Positions 7,882 through 16,226 of a stretch of DNA of 39,656 nt are shown here, piece after piece. The first letter of the stretch is position 1. The number at the start of each line of letters is the position of its first letter. Made by a program: the position numbers and the translations under genes. The DNA is taken from assembly GCA_029688825.1 (NCBI GenBank), contig JARUKX010000036.1, positions 1 to 39,656 of the forward strand. Direction: 5' to 3'. Source of the stretch: Haloarculaceae archaeon H-GB1-1 (GTDB taxonomy: Archaea; Halobacteriota; Halobacteria; Halobacteriales; Haloarculaceae). The notes under the pieces are model-generated. The model was not told the DNA's origin and did not search any database. It was given only the letters and a program-made list of their open reading frames with translations.

Positions 7882-8268
7882 TCAGAGGTCCTGCAGGCGG
7901 ATGCCGTCCTCCGCGATGCGGTAGCCGCGTTCGCGCTCCAGTCGCTCACCGAGGTCGTCGTGTTCGTACAACTGGCCGATGAGGTCGGCGTAGAGGTTCC
8001 GCCACGCGATGGCGTAGATCGGCGACTGGCCCCACGCGCGGAGTTCCGGCACGAACTCGTCGTAGGTCTCGAAGCGGTCCTGCATGGCCTCCACGACGTC
8101 GAGCACCGCGCTCGTCGCGTCGGCGTCGTCGTCTGCGCTCTCGATGGCGCGGTTGATACGGGTCTGGATGCCCTCGACCGCGCGCTGCATGTCAGCGCCC
8201 GCGTTCGCGCCGTCTTCGGGAAGCGACTCGAGAATCGGCTGTGGCACTGCTAGTGAGACGTCGTCCAT
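7882..8268 (-). CDS. Conserved hypothetical helical protein (128 aa)
   Basis: 128-aa soluble, strongly acidic protein, predicted mostly helical (AGADMQRAVEGIQTRINRAIES, DVVEAMQDRFETYDEF, YAIAWRNLYADLIGQLYEHDDLGERLERERGYR). It has no cysteines and no recognisable enzymatic motif. The frame stays open far upstream to 9351, but that part is a GC-driven antisense of the membrane-protein gene; the ATG at 8268 (MDDVSLAVPQPILE) gives a natural start. It lies 52 nt upstream of the FAH-family gene on the same strand. I do not know its function. Confidence 0.65.
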   Translation of the reverse strand: MDDVSLAVPQPILESLPEDGANAGADMQRAVEGIQTRINRAIESADDDADATSAVLDVVEAMQDRFETYDEFVPELRAWGQSPIYAIAWRNLYADLIGQLYEHDDLGERLERERGYRIAEDGIRLQDL

Positions 8269-8374
8269 ACGTGGGAGGCGGGCCGCAGCGTGGATAAAGG
8301 TAGGTGCTGTGACCCCGAATCGAGGATCACCGACGACGCTCGCACGAAGAGCCCCCACTTTTTTCGCCGTTCTC

Positions 8375-8380
8375 GGAGGT
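8375..8380 (+). promoter_or_regulatory. Shine-Dalgarno sequence deciding the start of the membrane-protein gene
   Basis: GGAGGT lies 8 nt before the ATG at 8389. Strong SD sites are uncommon in this window, where many genes appear leaderless; here it selects 8389 over the upstream in-frame ATG at 8290 and the downstream Met at 8407. Confidence 0.6.
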
Positions 8381-8388
8381 GTTCCGGT

Positions 8389-9321
8389 ATGGTCCCCCGG
8401 CATTCGATGCGCGAGGCGTTCGGCCGCCACCCAATCGCCAGGGAGACGGTGGTCGCGTTCGCGGGCGTCTGGGCCTTCGCCCTCTGGATTGACCTCGTGA
8501 CCGACGCCGTCTTCCGGTACGTCCCGACGGGTGCGGTCGACGCCTCCGGTGGCCCTCACGCCGAGTTGGCCCTGTCGGCGCTCCTGACGAGTGGCTTCCT
8601 TATCGCCGGGATGGTCGCGTTCGCGGCCGGCTTCGCGCGCCTTCGTGACCTCGGGCCGGCGGTCGGACTCCCGACTCGACAGACTCTCGTCGCCGGGTGC
8701 TGGGCGACCGCGACCGGCGTCGCGCTCGTCGGCGTGGTCCAGCTCGTCGCGACGCTGACAGGCGGGTCGCTGGCCCCACTGGCCGGCGTCGCGTACGCTC
8801 CGAACGCGAGGGGCGGCCTCGCGGCGCTGGTCACGGTACTCGGGCTGTTCGTCGGCGTCCCCGCCTACGTGATTCCGGCCCACCTCGTCGTCCAGCGGTC
8901 CGGACAGCGAACGGGACGCCCGCTCGTCGCCGTGGGACTCACGGTCCTCGTCGTGGGCGTCGTCGGCCCGACCGGGCTGTTGAACGTGCGCCCGCTTCGG
9001 ATGACTGCCGCGACCGGCCTCCTCGTCCTCGCCATCGCGCTCCCCGTCGTCGCGGCGGAGACGGTCGACCGCGACTGGGTGACGGCGCTGGCACTGCTGC
9101 CACTGGCGGTGTTTCTGGCTGGACTCGTCTTCGAACGAACCGCGTCCGTCGAGGGGGCGACGAGCGTGGCCTACCACGGAGCCGAACTCGCCGCCGTCGC
9201 CGTCGGTGCCTACGCGTACGAACGGTCGAACTCGTTGCTCCCCTCCGCGCTGGCGTACACCGCCTTCGTCGTCGCGACGAGGGCCGTCGTCTTCGTCGCT
9301 GACGCCGGCGTCCCGGTGTGA
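8389..9321 (+). CDS. Multi-spanning membrane protein, possibly a degenerate CPBP-family member
   Basis: 310-aa integral membrane protein with about eight hydrophobic segments. The C-terminal YERSNSLLPSALAYTAFV resembles the third motif of CPBP (Abi) intramembrane proteases, as in the neighbouring CPBP gene (YNNTGSVLLAMVLHAMANT), but the catalytic His is replaced (AY instead of LH), and the EExxxR glutamates of motif 1 and the His of motif 2 are not found. It is therefore either a catalytically dead relative or an unrelated membrane protein. It is convergent with the intact CPBP gene at 9460. Function unknown. Confidence 0.6.
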   Translation: MVPRHSMREAFGRHPIARETVVAFAGVWAFALWIDLVTDAVFRYVPTGAVDASGGPHAELALSALLTSGFLIAGMVAFAAGFARLRDLGPAVGLPTRQTLVAGCWATATGVALVGVVQLVATLTGGSLAPLAGVAYAPNARGGLAALVTVLGLFVGVPAYVIPAHLVVQRSGQRTGRPLVAVGLTVLVVGVVGPTGLLNVRPLRMTAATGLLVLAIALPVVAAETVDRDWVTALALLPLAVFLAGLVFERTASVEGATSVAYHGAELAAVAVGAYAYERSNSLLPSALAYTAFVVATRAVVFVADAGVPV

Positions 9322-9459
9322 CGTGTCGACGTGGCGGGGATCACCGATCAACGCACGGGACCCGGCCGCGACGCGACCGAGATTCGCTTCCCGGAAGCTG
9401 CGGGGCTGCGCAAGTGGTCGTCCCCGCCTCGGGTAGCGCGTCGACCACGTGCGACGAGC

Positions 9460-10323
9460 CTACCCGAGCAGCGGCCCGTCCGGAGCGTCGCCGCGAACGA
9501 GGGTCGCCGACCCGTAGACGCCGACGATGCCGAGCGCGATGAGGGTGTAGACAGCCAGATGGACGACCACGACCACGGCGACGGCACGCTCGTCGACGAC
9601 GCCGTCGACGATAATCTGGTCTGGGGCGAGCGGGATGATCATGTCGGCGGTGTTCGCCATCGCGTGCAGGACCATCGCGAGGAGGACGCTCCCCGTGTTG
9701 TTGTACACCCACGCGAGGACGACCGAGAGCGTGAGGATGCCACCGAACCACCCGATCTGATTGACGAGCGGGAATCCGGAGTGCGGCGTGACCGGGATGA
9801 CGAAGTAGGGCAGGTGCCACCCCGCCCAGACGACGCCGACGATCACACTCGCACGGGCCGCGCCGTACTCGTCGTTGAGCCGCGCCTGAGCGAAGCCGCG
9901 CCAGCCGGGTTCTTCGTTCAGGCCCCCGCTGAGGACCATCGCAAAGAGGAACACGCCCACGAACAGCGCCGGCGAGACCGCCGCTTGGCCGAACTCTACG
10001 GGACCGCGGACGGCGACGATGCCGGCCGTGATGAGGCCGGCCGCGGCAAGCGGCAGGCCGAGCGCGACGGCCCACCACCGCCAGCCGACGCGCCAGGTCG
10101 TTATCTGGGCCGCCCACTCGCGGACGCTCTCACCGCGGAGCCACGTGACGGCGGCCGCGCTCACGAGCGGCCCGAAGCTCCCGAGATAGACCAGTATCGC
10201 CGCCGTCCAGTTGACGCCCATGACGATTGCCGGCGCGGAGACCAGCCACGTGTACAGGTACGCACCCAGGAAGAACGCGGCGACCGGATGGTCGTCGGCG
10301 AGGGCGATTCGACCGTCGGTCAT
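9460..10323 (-). CDS. CPBP family intramembrane metalloprotease
   Basis: 287-aa membrane protein of the CPBP (CAAX protease and bacteriocin-processing, Abi) family. Seen: motif 1 EEPGWRG with E137 and E138, motif 2 WAGWH with H170, and motif 3 LHAMANT with H220, which together form the intramembrane metal-type active site. About eight hydrophobic segments surround them. Two starts are possible; 10323 (MTDGRIALADDHP) is preferred to 10335. Members cleave prenylated or membrane-bound substrates in some organisms, but the haloarchaeal substrate is unknown. It is convergent with the membrane protein at 8389-9321. Confidence 0.88.
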   Translation of the reverse strand: MTDGRIALADDHPVAAFFLGAYLYTWLVSAPAIVMGVNWTAAILVYLGSFGPLVSAAAVTWLRGESVREWAAQITTWRVGWRWWAVALGLPLAAAGLITAGIVAVRGPVEFGQAAVSPALFVGVFLFAMVLSGGLNEEPGWRGFAQARLNDEYGAARASVIVGVVWAGWHLPYFVIPVTPHSGFPLVNQIGWFGGILTLSVVLAWVYNNTGSVLLAMVLHAMANTADMIIPLAPDQIIVDGVVDERAVAVVVVVHLAVYTLIALGIVGVYGSATLVRGDAPDGPLLG

Positions 10324-10536
10324 CGTGGCTCGCACGTCCGTTTCTGTGGTTGGTGGCGGAAGGAGACGACGCTCTCGGCGAGTCGTCGGACGCCAATCAC
10401 CGATTGACGGGAACTGCTCGAACGATTCCGGTCGAGGGTTCGATTCGCCGTGGCCGTCGCCATCGTGTCACTCAGTGTCCACTACTGCCGGTCGCCGGAA
10501 AAAGCTCGGGTTGCCCCCGCCGTCGCGCGACCGCGG

Positions 10537-12285
10537 TCAGATCTCCTCGACGTGCCGGACCTGACTCGCGACGCCGCGGGTGCTCTCGGCCATCTCCGGG
10601 CCGCTCATCTCGGCGCGGCCGACGGCGAACGCCTTCGGGCCCTCGATGACGACTTCGTCGCCGACTCGGATGTCGTCGTCTGCGTCCACGACGCCGGGCG
10701 CGAGGACGCTGCCGTGGGGGACGAACCCGTCTATCTCGACGCGTTTCGTCGGCACGTCGCTGTCGAGCCAGCGGCGCGCGCCGGCGAGCGTGAACGAGAG
10801 CGTGCCGTACTGGCGGACGAGCTGGGCGAGCTGCGTGCCGTCGCCGTCGTGGGCGCGGAGCTGCGGATAGCGGCCCTGCGTCGTCAGGTCGTCGAACAGC
10901 GCGTCACCTGCTCCGTCCCCGAACTGGTAGTCAGCGACCGCGCGAATCGTGTTGTGCTGGCGCTCTCGCTTCTCGTACTTCGGTTCCTCCTGCAGCGTCG
11001 AGGCGAGGTTCGCGAGCGAATCCGTCGTCGTCGGGTGGTCTTCGACGGTGTACTCGAAGTCCAGCCCGAGTTCGTCCTCGACGCGCTCGCAGATGGGCCG
11101 ATAGTCCTCGGGGACGTGCGCGACGATTCGCGGGTACTCGTTGCGTTCGAGGTACCGCGTCAACACCGTGGAGACGAACTCGATCTCGTTCGCCGACCAC
11201 TCCCCCGTAACCACGGAATCGTAGTGCTGGGCGGGGTAGGTGAGTTCGAGTTCCTGCGGGACGACGCCGATGGGCGAGGTCATCGAGACGGTGTGACCGC
11301 GGAACTGGATGGCGTCGTGGTACTGGCCGTGGCTCTTCGATTCGCTGTAGGGCTTGCGGGCCGAACACGGGACGAGCACGAGCGGATTGTCGAAGCGATT
11401 GACGTAGCGCTCGGTCACCCGCTGGGCGAAGCGCTGGATCTCGACGCGCTTGAGCGTGTCCTCCGTGGCGGCGGTGAGTTCGGCCTCCCGGAGCAGGGGC
11501 GTCCGCTGTTCGAGGTACGCGTACTGCTGGTCGAGCCGGCGGAACGTGGCCGTGAGCCACTGCTCGTGGCGGGCCTGCCCCTCGACGTAATCTCGCAGGC
11601 GACCGTTCCGGATGCGCCCGCGGACCGTCCGCAGCGCGGCGTCGAGCGCGTTGACGTTGTGCTCGACGCAGTCGTCGCGGTCGAACTCCGCGATGGGCTG
11701 CTGGCAGGCCGGACAGGCACAGGGCAGTTCGTCGAGGTCGGCGAGCGACTGCTCGCCGTCGACGGTCAGGTACGTTCCCTGCGTCCCCTTCACGACGGCC
11801 CTGTCGGCGTCCACGAGGTCGACGCCGGCGTAGACGAGCGTCGCGACGTTCGCGGGCGTGGCGACGCCCGGCAGGAAGAGCGCGGTGTCTGCGGGGATGG
11901 CCTCGCGGGTCTGCACGACGGCCTCGACGAACGCGGCGGCGTGGCCGACGTAGTTTTGGCCGGCCGAGAGGACGTACGCGTCGGCCCCGTAGTCGGCGGC
12001 GGTGTCGGCCGAGACGACGGCGGCGCTCGGGTAGTCCACGTCGGGATAGTCGGGGGCGAAGGCCTCCTGGACCTCCTCGGGCGTCCCGCCCGGCAGGCCG
12101 CGGTGGGGCAACACCGTGAGGGTGGCCTCGTCGCCCTCCGGCAGGTCCCGGTCGGCGGTCCACAGCGAGCCGGCGTCGGCGACCACGTCGTCGGCGAGCG
12201 CTGGCGTCCGGAGAGGGTCGGACAGCCGAAGCTCACCGATGCGGGCCGCGCCGTCCCGGTGGTGGACCTCGAAGTAGTCGGTCAT
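10537..12285 (-). CDS. arcS: Archaeosine synthase alpha subunit ArcS (TgtA2)
   Basis: 582-aa tRNA-modifying enzyme. ArcS, a paralogue of archaeal TGT, attaches lysine to preQ0-15 in tRNA; RaSEA then completes archaeosine. Seen: an N-terminal TGT-like barrel (SAGQNYVGHAAAFVEAV, PANVATLVYAGVDLVDADRAV), a Cys cluster for zinc (C189, C191, C194 and C206), the ArcS-specific PCSARKPYSESKSH motif (residues 306-319) and a C-terminal PUA domain (about 510-582, VPHGSVLAPGV to ESTRGVASQVRHVEEI). Length matches TgtA2 proteins. The start MTDYFEVHHRDG at 12285 fits the family. The partner raSEA is at 2739-3815. A T5 run (minus, around 10501-10505) follows the gene. Confidence 0.9.
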   Translation of the reverse strand: MTDYFEVHHRDGAARIGELRLSDPLRTPALADDVVADAGSLWTADRDLPEGDEATLTVLPHRGLPGGTPEEVQEAFAPDYPDVDYPSAAVVSADTAADYGADAYVLSAGQNYVGHAAAFVEAVVQTREAIPADTALFLPGVATPANVATLVYAGVDLVDADRAVVKGTQGTYLTVDGEQSLADLDELPCACPACQQPIAEFDRDDCVEHNVNALDAALRTVRGRIRNGRLRDYVEGQARHEQWLTATFRRLDQQYAYLEQRTPLLREAELTAATEDTLKRVEIQRFAQRVTERYVNRFDNPLVLVPCSARKPYSESKSHGQYHDAIQFRGHTVSMTSPIGVVPQELELTYPAQHYDSVVTGEWSANEIEFVSTVLTRYLERNEYPRIVAHVPEDYRPICERVEDELGLDFEYTVEDHPTTTDSLANLASTLQEEPKYEKRERQHNTIRAVADYQFGDGAGDALFDDLTTQGRYPQLRAHDGDGTQLAQLVRQYGTLSFTLAGARRWLDSDVPTKRVEIDGFVPHGSVLAPGVVDADDDIRVGDEVVIEGPKAFAVGRAEMSGPEMAESTRGVASQVRHVEEI

Positions 12286-12348
12286 ATACGCGAGTCAGCG
12301 CGGGCAGGAATGAGGCTGTCGGAGTGGCCTCCCCGGACGAGCCGTTCC

Positions 12349-12705
12349 TCAGCGATCGAACGGCGGTTCGTCGCGGTGGTGGTCGAGGGTCTCCTGGTCG
12401 GACGGGCCACCCTCGACCGCGGCGGCGCGGGATTCATCCACGAACGCGTACGCGTCCTCGCGAGGTTCGGGGTCCGGGTTCGTGTCGTAGGCGAACGCGA
12501 GGCTCTGGGCGTCGAACCGTGTGAAGAACGACTCCCAGTCGACCAGCACGACGTCCTGGTCGCGTTCGGGAAATCGGAGCGTGAGGCGGTGCTCGCTGTC
12601 TGTCCGTCGCTCGATGGCGGGCCGGCCCCCGCGCTGACAGACCCATCGCTCGATTTCGTCGTGGTTCTGCGTCACCGCGTCGAAGTCGAGAGCTGGTTCG
12701 GACAC
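12349..12705 (-). CDS. Conserved hypothetical protein (118 aa, GTG start)
   Basis: 118-aa acidic protein with no recognised family. Seen: a helical start (FDAVTQNHDEIERWVCQRGG), then a beta region (HRLTLRF, QDVVLVDWESFFTRFDAQSLAFAYD), and a charged tail rich in Asp, Glu, Pro and His. The layout suggests a small alpha/beta domain. The frame remains open upstream to 13932 as an antisense of the M32 peptidase gene, so the start is placed at the GTG at 12705, the first plausible start after the peptidase gene; no ATG exists in the region. It lies 80 nt after the M32 gene and 63 nt before arcS on the same strand. Confidence 0.6.
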   Translation of the reverse strand: MSEPALDFDAVTQNHDEIERWVCQRGGRPAIERRTDSEHRLTLRFPERDQDVVLVDWESFFTRFDAQSLAFAYDTNPDPEPREDAYAFVDESRAAAVEGGPSDQETLDHHRDEPPFDR

Positions 12706-12785
12706 GGCGGTAATTGGGGTGGGCCGGAAGTCGGCGTTCTGCTTGCAGATGCCGGCGACGTCGGAGTGGCGGCGGCGAACCTCGC

Positions 12786-14285
12786 TCAGAGGTCGTACAG
12801 CCGGCCGAACTTCTCGGTCGCGTAGTCGACGAAGTAGTCGGCGGTGAACGACTCGCCGGTCGCTTCCTGCACGAGGGCGTCGGTCTCGTAGCGCGCGCCG
12901 TGGCGGTGGACGTTGCGGGTCAGCCAGTCGTGCAGTTCTCCGAACTCGCCCTGCCGGATCTGGTAGTCGAGGTCCTCGATGTCGTCCGCGGCGGCGGCGT
13001 ACAGCTGTGCGGCCATGACGCTGCCCAGCGAGTACGTGGGGAAGTAACCGAAGGAGCCGTGGCTCCAGTGGATGTCCTGCAGGCAGCCCTCGGCGTCGGT
13101 GTCGGGGCGGATGCCCAGATACGCCTCCATCTTGTCGTTCCAGACCTGGGGCACCTCCGAGACGTCGAGGTCGCCGCGGATGAGGTCGCGCTCGATCTCG
13201 AACCGCAGGATGATGTGCATGTGGTAGGTGAGTTCGTCCGCCTCGACGCGGATGAGGTTGTCCGGGTAGATCTGGTTCATCGCCTCGTAGCCCGCCTGCG
13301 GGGAGACGTCCTCGTCGAGGTGCTCGGCGACGGTGTCGGCGAACAGCTCCCAGAACGGCAGCGAGCGCCCGACGTGGTTCTCCCAGAGCCGCGACTGCGA
13401 CTCGTGGACCGAGAGGTCGCGGTTCTGCCCGAGCGGAGAGCCGTACTGCTCGCGCGGCAGCCCGAGGGTGTAGGTGGCGTGGCCGAACTCGTGGATGGTC
13501 GACCCGAGCGCGCCGAGCGGGTCGGACTCGTCGAAGCGCGTCGTCACGCGGGCGTCGAACTGCGTGCCCGACGAGAACGGATGCGGCGCGGTGTCGAGAC
13601 GACCGTGCTCCCAGTCGTAATCGAGGGTGTCCAGCGCCTCCCGCACCAGCGCCTCCTGGTCGGCGTCGGGATAGGTGCCGTCGAAGGGGTCGGCGAGCGT
13701 GGCGTCGCTGGCCTCGATCTCCTCGATGAGCGGGACGAGTTCGTCCCGCAGACGCTCCAGCACCGCCTCGGCGGTGTCGATCCCGAGGTACGGTTCGTAC
13801 TCCTCGAACAGCACCTCGTAGGGGTCGCGGTCGGGGTCGATGGCCGCCGCGTACTCGCGTTTCAGTTCGACGAGGTCCTCCAGGATGGGCGCGAACTCCG
13901 CGAAGTCGTCGTCGGCTTTCGCCTGCTTCCACACTGGCAGGGCGTTCGACGTGGTCTCGGAGATGCGCTCGACGAGGTCCGAGGGGACGGAGACGGCGCG
14001 CTCGTGCTGGCGGCGCACTTCGCGGACGACGGCCTGCTGTTCGGCGTCGAGGTCGGCGTCGTCCAGGTCGTCAAGATAGCCCGCCAGGTCGTCGTCGACG
14101 AGCATGTCGTGATGCACCGTCGAGAGGACCGAGCGCTGCTTCGAGCGGGCGGGCGTCCCGCCCTCGGGCATCATCACCTCCTGGTCCCACTGGAGGACGC
14201 CGGTCGCGTCACCGACGTAGGTGAGTCGCTTCACGTGGTCGAGAAAGTCGTCGTAGACGGCTTGGGTTTCGTCGGCGGAGGCCAT
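12786..14285 (-). CDS. M32 family metallocarboxypeptidase
   Basis: 499-aa zinc carboxypeptidase (thermostable carboxypeptidase 1 type, peptidase family M32), which removes C-terminal amino acids in the cytoplasm. Seen: HEFGHATY (H265-H269) within IHEFGHATYTLG, preceded by DARVTTRFDESDPLGALGSTIHEFGH, then ESQSRLWENHVGRS with the downstream Glu zinc ligand, DELTYHMHIILRFEIER, and GCLQDIHWSHGSFGYFPTYSLG, all typical of M32. Length matches the family. The ATG at 14285 is supported by a TTTTA element (minus, 14311-14315) centred 28 nt upstream, which fits a leaderless transcript. Confidence 0.92.
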   Translation of the reverse strand: MASADETQAVYDDFLDHVKRLTYVGDATGVLQWDQEVMMPEGGTPARSKQRSVLSTVHHDMLVDDDLAGYLDDLDDADLDAEQQAVVREVRRQHERAVSVPSDLVERISETTSNALPVWKQAKADDDFAEFAPILEDLVELKREYAAAIDPDRDPYEVLFEEYEPYLGIDTAEAVLERLRDELVPLIEEIEASDATLADPFDGTYPDADQEALVREALDTLDYDWEHGRLDTAPHPFSSGTQFDARVTTRFDESDPLGALGSTIHEFGHATYTLGLPREQYGSPLGQNRDLSVHESQSRLWENHVGRSLPFWELFADTVAEHLDEDVSPQAGYEAMNQIYPDNLIRVEADELTYHMHIILRFEIERDLIRGDLDVSEVPQVWNDKMEAYLGIRPDTDAEGCLQDIHWSHGSFGYFPTYSLGSVMAAQLYAAAADDIEDLDYQIRQGEFGELHDWLTRNVHRHGARYETDALVQEATGESFTADYFVDYATEKFGRLYDL

Positions 14286-14334
14286 GTTCCCGCCTACGGA
14301 GCCACCCCTCTAAAACGTTTGAGGGCGCGCCGGC

Positions 14335-15450
14335 TCAGACCGATTCCGCCACGGTCCGATAGATGTCGTAGCAGCGGTCCAGCACGGCGAGCGACACGCT
14401 CTCGGTCGCAGTGTGTGCTTCGCCCGGTTCCGCCGCGCCGCAGACGACGCACTGCGTGCCGGCGGCCGCCAGCCACCCCGCGTCCGTCGCGTGGGGCTTG
14501 ACGACGTGCTCGGGGTCGTCCTTCTGGGCCTCGTCGGCGGCGGCCAACACACCCTCCGCGAACGCCGCGTCTTCGCAGGCCATCGGCGGGAGGTCCTGGT
14601 CGACGGTCCACTCGACGCCCGGTATCTCCCCGACCCGCTCCAGCGGGGCGCGCTCGTCGGGGACGGTCCGCTCGTCGACAGTTATCTCGCAGCGCTCGGG
14701 AATCACGTTCCACGCGCTCCCGCCGTCGATTTCGGTGACGGCGACGCTCCCCTGGACCTCGTGGCCCAGCACCTCGGTCGCGGGGAAGTCGAGGTCCCGA
14801 ATCACGTCCACGGCGTCCGCCGCGCGGTAGATGGCGTTCGCCCCGGCCTCGGGTTCGCTGGCGTGTGCGGCGCTCCCGCGGGCCGTCACCGTGCTCCCGC
14901 GACGACCCTTGTGCGCGACGGCGACGTCGGTGACGCCCGGGGCGGAGTAGCCCGTCGACCCCTCGCCGACGACGGCGTAGTCGGGCACGAAACCGTCCGC
15001 GATGGCCGGTCGCGCGCCCTCGCCGCCCTGCTCCTCGCCCGCGAAGGAAACGAAGACGAGTTCGCAGGCGGGGTCGGCATCGCGGAACGCGCACATCGCC
15101 GCGGCGACCGCCCCCTTCATGTCCGCGCTGCCGCGGCCGTAGAGGCGGCCCTCGTCCTCGGAGACGACGTACTCGCCGTCGGCGGCGGTTTCACCGTCTC
15201 CACCTCGATGCCCCGGCGGCGCGTCGCCGGTGACCTGTGAGTCGTCCGGTGGCACGACGTCGTGGTGACCGACGAGCGCCAGGGAGTGGTCGCCGTCGCC
15301 CTTGCGCGCGAAGACGTTACCGTGTCGGTCGCGTTCGACCGCGCCGGTCGTGTGCTCGCGGAGCCACCGCTCGATGTAGTCGCCCGCCGCGGTCTCGTCC
15401 TCGTGGCTGGGGATGGCGACGAGCTCGCGGGTGAGCGTCGGGACGTCCAT
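14335..15450 (-). CDS. M20 family metallopeptidase (ArgE/DapE-like)
   Basis: 371-aa M20 di-zinc amidohydrolase/peptidase. Seen: LVGHHDVVPP with the first metal-binding His and catalytic Asp, GRGSADMKG with the bridging Asp, GEEQGGEG with the catalytic and metal-ligand Glu pair, a dimerisation domain (GRRGSTVTARGSAAHASEPEAGANA) and a C-terminal EAHTATESVSL with the last His ligand. This family includes acetylornithine deacetylase, succinyl-diaminopimelate desuccinylase and LysK-type carboxypeptidases; the sequence alone does not settle which. The long open frame to 16308 is antisense overlap with ureF, so ATG 15450 (MDVPTLTRELVAIPSHE) is used. It is 86 nt downstream of ureF and need not belong to that operon. 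Confidence 0.85.
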   Translation of the reverse strand: MDVPTLTRELVAIPSHEDETAAGDYIERWLREHTTGAVERDRHGNVFARKGDGDHSLALVGHHDVVPPDDSQVTGDAPPGHRGGDGETAADGEYVVSEDEGRLYGRGSADMKGAVAAAMCAFRDADPACELVFVSFAGEEQGGEGARPAIADGFVPDYAVVGEGSTGYSAPGVTDVAVAHKGRRGSTVTARGSAAHASEPEAGANAIYRAADAVDVIRDLDFPATEVLGHEVQGSVAVTEIDGGSAWNVIPERCEITVDERTVPDERAPLERVGEIPGVEWTVDQDLPPMACEDAAFAEGVLAAADEAQKDDPEHVVKPHATDAGWLAAAGTQCVVCGAAEPGEAHTATESVSLAVLDRCYDIYRTVAESV

Positions 15451-15536
15451 ACCGGCTCCACGGACGGCGACCCTTTGGCTCTTGGCTCGGCTCACACCGC
15501 CTCCCGGACGTGCCCCGCGACGGTCTCGTCGAGCCG

Positions 15537-16226
15537 TCAGCTGCTGAACAGCCGTCGGTCGGCCCGTTCGTGCTCGGCGGACACGAGGTCCACGAGCGGG
15601 GTGAACGCGATCAGATCGTCGAGCGAGCAGTCGGCGCTCCCTTCGACGGCGTCGACGATGACGGGCTGGAGGTCGGTGAGCACCCGCTGGGCGTCCGTGT
15701 GGCCGAACGCCAGGAGCCGCTGGGCAGCCCCGAGCAGGTCGGTGACGAAGCCGTGACAGCAGACGAGACAGGCGCGTCGCTCTGAGACGCCGGCCCTGGC
15801 CGCAACCGCGCCGAGGACCGCGGAGTGGGTTCCCGGTGCCGTGTCGTCGGCCACGCGGTCGGCGTAGGCCTCCAGAAACGGGTCCGTTTCGAGGTCTCGC
15901 TGGAGCGTGAGGAGGCGGTCGCCGGCGCGGGTAGCGTCCGCGCGGAACTCCGCGGCGAGCGTGACCGCGAGCAGCCGCCGATCGGCCTCGCAGACGGCGT
16001 CGAGGTCGTCTCCCGCCGCGGCGTCGTGGGCGGCCCGAAGCGCCACGAGCGACGCCGTCTCCAACTGCCGGCGGAGGTACGTCTCCAGTAACGCCGTCAG
16101 ATCGGCGGCGTCCTCGACCCGGCCGGACTGGACGAACTGCTCCAACCCGTAGGAGACGCTGTAAGTCCCGACCGGGAGGAACGAGTCCGCCAGCCGGAAC
16201 GACGCCAGCGCAGCCTCGTCTGTCAT
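15537..16226 (-). CDS. ureF: Urease accessory protein UreF
   Basis: 229-aa all-helical UreF. It joins UreD and UreG on apo-urease and gates the GTP-dependent insertion of nickel. Seen: FRLADSFLPVGTYSVSYGLEQFVQSG near the N-terminus, the UreF signature SDxxxPxGxxxxSxGLE in haloarchaeal form, and LVCCHGFVTDLLGAAQRLLAFGHTDAQRVL in the C-terminal half. Its ATG overlaps the ureE stop by 4 nt. It is the last gene of the urease operon. Confidence 0.9.
   Translation of the reverse strand: MTDEAALASFRLADSFLPVGTYSVSYGLEQFVQSGRVEDAADLTALLETYLRRQLETASLVALRAAHDAAAGDDLDAVCEADRRLLAVTLAAEFRADATRAGDRLLTLQRDLETDPFLEAYADRVADDTAPGTHSAVLGAVAARAGVSERRACLVCCHGFVTDLLGAAQRLLAFGHTDAQRVLTDLQPVIVDAVEGSADCSLDDLIAFTPLVDLVSAEHERADRRLFSS

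Noticed and set aside
8269-9351. N-terminal extension of the 128-aa helical protein
   Set aside because: The added part lies opposite the membrane-protein gene and has the low-complexity composition of a shadow frame.
10425-10455. Possible tRNA T-arm (GGTTCGATTC)
   Set aside because: No matching 5-bp T-stem, anticodon arm or acceptor stem can be found around it, so it is a chance match.
10450-12825. 791-codon open frame on the plus strand opposite arcS
   Set aside because: arcS has complete family motifs and a PUA domain on the minus strand; the plus-strand product is low-complexity and spans unrelated gene boundaries.
12714-14501. 595-codon plus-strand frame opposite the M32 peptidase
   Set aside because: HEFGHATY and other M32 motifs lie on the minus strand; the plus frame has no domain and runs past the gene.
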